DNA from: Anthoceros angustus
Taxonomy: Eukaryota > Streptophyta > Anthocerotopsida > Anthocerotales > Anthocerotaceae
Reading direction: 5' to 3'
DNA length: 64,000 nucleotides
Assembly: GCA_010909165.1 (NCBI GenBank)
Contig: VJWM01000007.1
Location: 248,001 to 312,000, forward strand
Positions 58,121 through 64,000 of the stretch are shown here, one piece after another. The notes beneath the pieces are model-generated. The model was not told where the DNA came from. It did not search any database and was given only the letters and a program-made list of their open reading frames with translations. Every line of letters starts with the position of its first letter. The first letter of the stretch is position 1. A program made the position numbers and the translations under genes.

Positions 58121-58152
58121 AAGCATTCATAGTGCAAGCACTATGAATGCTT
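58121..58152. repeat. perfect 15-bp inverted repeat, 2-nt loop
   Basis: aagcattcatagtgc, aa, gcactatgaatgctt: exact complementary arms in non-coding AT-rich DNA. Confidence 0.88.
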
Positions 58153-60191
58153 GAATCATCGTGGTGGGACATGATCAGCAAGCAATTGCAAAACGGGACA
58201 GTAGCATTATGAGAACATGATAGCCAACAGCAAGGCCTAGAGCAAGGCTCCAATGTTGTCTTATTTTATTAATCAAGTCCTTTCCTCATTATATCCAGTG
58301 AGATACACTAACCGAGATACTTCCTCAGAGTGCTCAAGAGACATAGTTGCAAGGAGCCTTATAGTCTTTATCTACAACTCAATAGGAAGAATACCTACTT
58401 ATCACAGCACTTGCCTAAGCTTTGGCCTCGAGCCCTACGTAACACCTTTCAAAATATCTTCTTAATTAATAGTAGCATGCCCGTGGCTGGTGCCTGGCCC
58501 CAAATCCCTTGGTCATGAGGCCAGATGGAACTATAACATACTTCATCTGATTCACTCTCACACATCCTTATCACTCACTCATCACTCTCACACAAGTTTG
58601 TATTTAATCCTCACCGCTGATCAGCTACCCCTAGGCCTAAACACATGCTGCTAATGCTCAAACATGACCTTGGAATTCTGTTGAGCAGCGCACACAACTT
58701 GCAAAAGCAAACAGCAAGGACATCTTGTTCGGATCTTGTTCGACTTGTGGAGATTTATCCAGCCTAGGGTTGCCCAACCAATGTGCCTAATTTTGCCTTC
58801 CACGGCCATTCCCACCTTCAGCGTAGGCACGCAGCCGGATCAGGACACAGGAAAGTAGAGCTTTTGGAGTGATGGCATCATGCGCCAGAAACTCCACGGC
58901 TGCAAGGCAGAAAGCCTCCTTGAAGTGCTCCTGAAGTAGCAACAATGCTACACCACGTTGAACGGTAGTGAGATCCGTAGATGCTCCTGCTTCTCATACT
59001 CCTCACCTTTGTGCATGCAGGCAACAACTGCTTCATGGTGTCACTTACGGCGTGTTTAGGGTCTTCACACCCTCGGCTGTTCTGCACAACGACGTCGACC
59101 ATGTCTGGATTGGATATATAGCACAAATATACAAATAGTCGTATGCATTCCCTTCAATGCTGCTACAGAGATGGTCAACCATGTTCATTTACTATTGTTT
59201 AATGAATTGCATGCACTAACGACATAGGCATCATTTCCATTGAAAACAATGGTCGTCCTGTGGGACGAACCCTTCGTCTACCACTGTGGGCCGCTAAAAG
59301 ATATAAACTTCTGTACGACACCCTAATTGTGTGCCTTCTTCTGCAGGGTATGGCATTTCAAAGCCCATAAAAAACCCCATTCCGCGTATATTCACGTCAA
59401 GAGCCGCTTCAAATATTATCATGTTCTCTCTAGACATATGGATAGCTAGCTTTGGGAGTCTTTCGTCCTCCATATTTTGCACTTTATTCCTGTTTGTTGG
59501 AGGGCATGGATTTCAAGTGGAAACGCTTCTACATCGACAAGGACATTAGCTTTGCAAGTTTGTGGGCAGACACACGGGTGCCATCTGAGGAAGTCTAGTT
59601 AGCCTTTTTTTTCATTTGCTCTCCACTGGTTGAGGATGCATACACGCCCCCATACTTCAACAGTGGATAAGAGTGTTGAGGCTTGCGAGGTTTAGGCTGA
59701 GGTCGTCAAATTTATTCGTTATCCGAGGAAGAGGACATCTGCCAAGAATGCAACGGATATGCAAGAGGTACAACCAAGGACAAGTGGATGACGAAAAGTC
59801 TTTTTGGTTTGAATGCCCAAGCACTTCAAGAGCCAAGGAAAAAATGCTTTTCGACGGTTTGAAGAAGGCATAAGATATCAGCAATGCACCAGGTTTTCTT
59901 CTAGGGAAGGTTTTAGTGGCCACGAGGAAGATAGCGGAAGAGGTAAATGACAGATGTAGAAATACCGAAAGGGAATATTTGTACATGTATTCTGAGGAAA
60001 ACTAGTACTCGGATAATAGATATGGCGATCTGCACATATCGATAAAGAAGACAAACGGGACCTCTTCAAAGGCAAGAACACCACTTAGCACTAGCTTGTA
60101 CCGCAGAGCAACCCCCAATACATGAGTCGAAACTCCACGTGTACCCTAACACACAAAGATCTGAATAATTATCTAATTGCATCACGGTGGT

Positions 60192-60345
60192 AGTAGGTAA
60201 GTCAAATAACACACGATTCCACTCGGCCAATACGTGAACAGTCATAGCCGATTTGAATAACCACATGATTTCACTTGGCGAATGGCTGAACAATCATAGC
60301 CGATTTGAACGACCACATAATTCCACTCGACAAATAGCTGTAGTT
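60192..60345. repeat. about 60-bp imperfect tandem repeat
   Basis: Units share the frame 'tcatagccgatttga', 'accacat', 'ttccactcg' and occur two and a half times in a row with scattered substitutions. Confidence 0.7.
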
Positions 60346-60473
60346 AGAGACGTCAATACATGTGGTCAAAGTTTTGGTAGTATATACGATAAGCATAAAT
60401 CTGGGATAATCTATAAAGTAAAAACATAACTTAAGGAGTTAACAATAATATGGTAGTCAATTATCAGAACTAG

Positions 60474-60605
60474 CAAGTACTCCCAAGTCATCAGGGCCCT
60501 AACTTTTGCCTTAGTTATAGCACTAGTAGGTTGTCTAGCGAGTACTCCCAAGCCATCAGGGCCCTGACTTTTGCCTTAGTTATAGCACTAGTAGGTTGTC
60601 ATGGC
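60474..60605. repeat. 66-bp tandem duplication
   Basis: Two adjacent units beginning gcaagtactcccaag / gcgagtactcccaag and ending gcactagtaggttgtc; three or four substitutions separate them. Confidence 0.88.
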
Positions 60606-61083
60606 ATGGATAGATACCCGACTATGTACATAATAAAGTGGTAAACCGTAGGACGCAAAGCTAGGTTGGTTTGATGGATGATGCCAAAGGTATGGCATGA
60701 CATGTGTATGTGGATGTGACTTATGTATGTCATGTGGCATGCAAATGATATATGGCATGTGGCGTGATGAGAGGACATGGACATAAAGATTTGTCCATAG
60801 ATATTTAAATTAACTTTAGATATTAGGATAAATATAAAAAAGGCAAGTGATATTTATAGAATAGATATCTAGAGAATAGAAGGAATCTTTAGCATGCTAT
60901 GGTCAAGATAAAGCAGGAAGATATTGAGATATAAGACTGCCTAAGGCTATGTATGTAGGATCTGTGGATCCATTAAAAGGTTTGCAATGTCTGCCTTGAG
61001 ATAGATTATATTCTTGATAATAAAGAGACAGACATACTTGTGCCGTACATTGTTGTTCTTCCATTGCATTGTGCAAAGATAAA

Positions 61084-63960
61084 GGAAAGATTTTATTGAG
61101 GTGAAAAAACGATGGGAAAAGCCCATCTAGGAGGGGACAACCAAAGAGGACCAGGGGTCGAGGTGAAGAGGAGCAAATAAGCTCCCTACCTAAAGTCACC
61201 CATCGCACCCACAATGTCATATGCGTGAAGAATAAACGGCCCGCAAACCACGGAGGTAGAGGAAGATGCGCCACCCACCGCCGCCGCCTTGTGGAGGATC
61301 GCTGAGAGCGCCTGCTGAAGGGCAATTGAAACCCGCTGTCGGAAGTATGCCGTGAAGTACGAGAGGGACCACGTGTCTACGCATGGTAAGCTTTGGCATG
61401 ACTTGACAAATTTGTCAAAGTCCTCACCATTGCCCCATACGCTTTAGTGAATAAAGAGGTGGCCCGCTTGCATCCCGCAATATTTATGACCTTGAGAGTC
61501 CGCCCAGCAGCCTCAACTCGGACGCTAGTGATGACCGAGCGAGATGGTGTCTCGTGTAGGATCGGTAACCACCACATCCGCCATCAAACCGGTCGCCACG
61601 ACAAGGTACAGTCACCGATTGAACGACCAGACGGAGAGTATACATCCGCTCCCTCCATGCCATGTAGCCGCGAGCGATGGCGAACATGACATCGCTGGAT
61701 GGCGCCGTGAGTGGCAATCGATGACCCCGTAGGGACAACGAGCAAGGTGTACCCGTAATCATCGAGGCGAGCCGCACTGCAAGTAAGGAGCGAAGAAGCC
61801 ACAGTCGAGCAGCAAGACGGAATCGCATCGCAGAGTGAAGGTGGTTGGTGCGATGTGAAAACCCCAGATGCATGGGCGGCCAACAGCCAAGCACCGCGCC
61901 TTCCTGCAACAAGAGCGAGCCGCGCCTTGTGGACCTGGGATGGAGGGGTCCCGGAGGGCGATCGAAAGCCCGCCGAGCCGCTCGAGCGTAGATGCCTCGC
62001 AACCCCTCGAAACCATCAAGAATAAATGTCGAGAAAGGAGGGAAGTCCTTCCGAGCATCCACTGATAACATGTCCCTAGCTTGCCTCAAGGACGTTTGGA
62101 GAGAGAAGGTTCCCTCCTCCACACCTGATACGAGATCCTCCAGAAAGGGCCTGTCATGGAGGATGAACCGAGAAGCCAAAGCAGGCAGAGGGCCCAATCG
62201 CCTGTGAAAGCCGCCGGGAAGAGACCTCCGAGAGTGCACTGTGCCTCCAAATTGCATGTAGGGACGCTTGCCGGGCCGACGCCCATAGGGCACTCAAAAG
62301 CCCCGAGCCTGGATGTCCCCGAGAGTATCCATAATCTTCCTATCAAACCGCCGCAGCCGGGACAAAAGTGTCGGGGATGGAGGCAACGTACGGATGAGGT
62401 AACCAGGGCGCCTAGCAAAACAGGAGGAAAGAATTCCAAAGGCCACATGTGCATCCTCCAAAGAAAGGGAGGTCCTCGACATGGGAGAGGTCCTCAGAGC
62501 CCGTCCAGAAGCTCCCGATGAAGTCGGGAACCAAGGGGACCCCTAGAATCAGAACAGCCGGAGCAATCTCCCAGTGAGATTGCAAAGTAGGTAGAATCCC
62601 GACGGAGACCGACGCTGCACTTGGATGCCTTGACCTTCAAGCCCACCAGAAGCTCATGAGAGAAGAGCTCAAAGGCCTCCTTAACTTTGTCCCTGTGCCC
62701 GAGGATGTGAGAGTCGCCCCACAAGGGAAGACACAACAAGGCTGAGAAGGCGGCCCTAGATAGGGCCCTATAGTGAGCAATGGCGAAGAGAGCACCGCCT
62801 AGGGGGTCGCCTTGCCTGGTACCTGTGGCCGATTCCAAGACAGTAGACAAGAACTCAAGAGACGTCAGGCCGGTAGTAGAGGTTGGAGGACCTCCGTAGA
62901 AGCACCGACAAAAGGTATAAGGCTCCCAACGCCGCCAAGATCCCTAAGCTCCTCAAGATGACGCCCTAGAAATGGTATTGAAGGCGCTCGACATCAACTC
63001 AGAAGACCACCCACCCGGTGGGTATCAAGGCATGCCTTCACTCCAAGCACCATGCACTCACTGAGTGGCAATGCCAAATTGAAGGGGTTGAGGTGTCAAG
63101 AAGAGCGCAATCAAGGGCAATAGTGTGGTGAGTAGTCGCATGAAGGCTTCTCATGAGTGGGCGACGCCTGAGCGTGTGCTTGTCCATAGCGACAAGCCGC
63201 TAGCCGCAAGAACATGGGAAATCCGGTGAGGCGTCTCACCCCGAGCCACCGCAGCGGCCAGAGAAAAGAGCTCTGGGAAGCCGCTAGATGGATCTTCGGG
63301 GAGAAAAAGGTCCCTGAGGTGTTCAAACACCATTCCTGACAACCCGGCAGATGAAAGACGTGGGGTCGTAGAGAGTGCCAGAGCAAAAGCTGCCCGATCC
63401 AGAGAGAAGGGATCCTCCGGGACGTAGTCAGATATGTCCGGGGGGATGGCATCCTTGGGAGCTGGATGGAGGGCACGGAGGGCAACAATGGTCTCCTCGA
63501 GCGGGGCTAGGGAGGGTCAAGAGCCTGGCAACATGAGCATACCACCGCTCGCTCGGCTTGCAACGACGCAGGTTTGTTGCATTACCCGGACTGCTCCAAC
63601 CTGCGGATTCCGCCCGAGCCTTGGCAGCACGCAAAGCCTCCTCCTGGAGGGATGCCCAGTCACCAGCCCGAAAGCGCCGAAGACGGCTAGCAACTTCCCG
63701 ATGCCCAGAAGCCCCACCCCTAGAACACCGAAGGCACCACCGGGGGAGAAGCAGGAGAAGGCACCAAGCTAACTCGTCCTGGGGATCGAGCGCAAGGCGA
63801 TCCAAGGGAAGACGGAACGCCAAACGGGCATCATCATGAAGGTGGCGGGGAAGCCTGCGGAAGATGCGCGGGCATGGAAAGCGGGTTTCAAACATCCCAA
63901 GTATGTGATCCAGCTGACCCCGCATTGCATTGTGCTGGTTGTTGTAAGTATCTAATGGGA
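61084..63960 (-). mobile_element. RT (LINE-like) element, longest copy, degenerate
   Basis: Reads from about 63960 down to 61084 on the minus strand. N-terminal block: DDARLAFRLPLDRLALDPQD followed by LLLLLPRWCLRC. Middle: LFLPEDPSSGFPELFSLA and ISHVLAASGL. RT block (62850-62494): ATGTRQGDPLGGALFAIAHY, then LWGDSHILGH where an active enzyme would have an A/L-DD box, then HELLVGLKVKASKCSV. C-terminal block (62293-61484): RPGKRPYMQFGGTVHSRRSL and LEDLVSGVEEGTFSLQTSLR. The 3' end (61095 onward) matches the fragment at 13.6 kb. Frames shift many times, so it is inactive. The second Asp of the catalytic pair is Ser here, further sign of decay. The 5' end may lie outside the window. Confidence 0.82.
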
Positions 63961-64000
63961 GCTGAGATTGCCATTTCCTACATCTACAGATCCTGCATAG

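Larger units (their letters stand above)
56649..61080. other. repeat-rich intergenic region, no supported gene
   Basis: About 4.4 kb. It holds two perfect hairpins (57641-57683, 58121-58152) and short tandem repeats at 60.2-60.6 kb. Frames such as 56792-57133 (+) and 59294-59482 (-) carry no motif I recognise and lack splice-consistent neighbours. A fragment near 56940-57120 (DPVSWLDLLTSQIAKEHNAP) could be a remnant of a larger gene or transposon protein. Confidence 0.45.

Overview
This is nuclear DNA from a green plant of the streptophyte line: a streptophyte alga or an early-diverging land plant fits best, but the sequence alone does not fix the species. Every well-supported gene has several short introns (about 60-180 bp), several proteins carry likely plastid or mitochondrial targeting peptides, a telo-box lies just upstream of a ribosomal protein gene, and plant-type families are present (Em/LEA_5, LIFEGUARD, RAF2-like pterin dehydratase, alpha-MPP). 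Gene-rich blocks alternate with AT-rich, repeat-rich blocks.

Layout. 1-12.6 kb: RPS17 (+), an RCC1-repeat protein (+) behind a long pyrimidine-rich leader, an EF-hand calumenin-like ER protein (+), then a plastid Rieske-fold protein (-) and a METTL5-type rRNA m6A methyltransferase (-). 12.9-19 kb: a repeat island with two TA-flanked MITEs, two fragments of an RT element, a decayed trihelix gene and two tandem-repeat arrays. 19.3-33.9 kb: alpha subunit of mitochondrial processing peptidase (+), a RAF2-like protein (-) and a roughly 10-kb MON2 gene (-). 35.3-38.8 kb: an Em-type LEA protein with an acidic extension (-) and a multi-exon gene I do not recognise (+). 39.4-45.6 kb: an intronless protein kinase (-), mitochondrial NADH-cytochrome b5 reductase (+) and a LIFEGUARD/BI-1 membrane protein (-). 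46.0-53.3 kb: a plastid alpha/beta hydrolase (+) whose last exon and an adjoining RT-element fragment are tandemly duplicated. 54.0-55.7 kb: a Deltex-type E3 ligase (+) with WWE-WWE-RING-DTC architecture. 55.7-64 kb: repeat-rich DNA with a MITE, perfect hairpins, short tandem repeats and the longest, RT-bearing but decayed copy of the LINE-like element (-).

How the genes relate. They are mostly independent housekeeping functions: translation and rRNA modification (RPS17, METTL5), organelle protein processing and redox (alpha-MPP, cytochrome b5 reductase, Rieske-fold protein, RAF2), endomembrane function (MON2, calumenin, LIFEGUARD) and stress (LEA). No operon-like or pathway cluster is evident. 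LIFEGUARD and the hydrolase are divergent and share 468 bp. The most notable findings are the complete Deltex-type gene, a duplicated mini-exon in MON2, an RKS-repeat array in MON2, an excess of GC-AG introns, and a 2.2-kb tandem duplication joined at a 7-bp microhomology.
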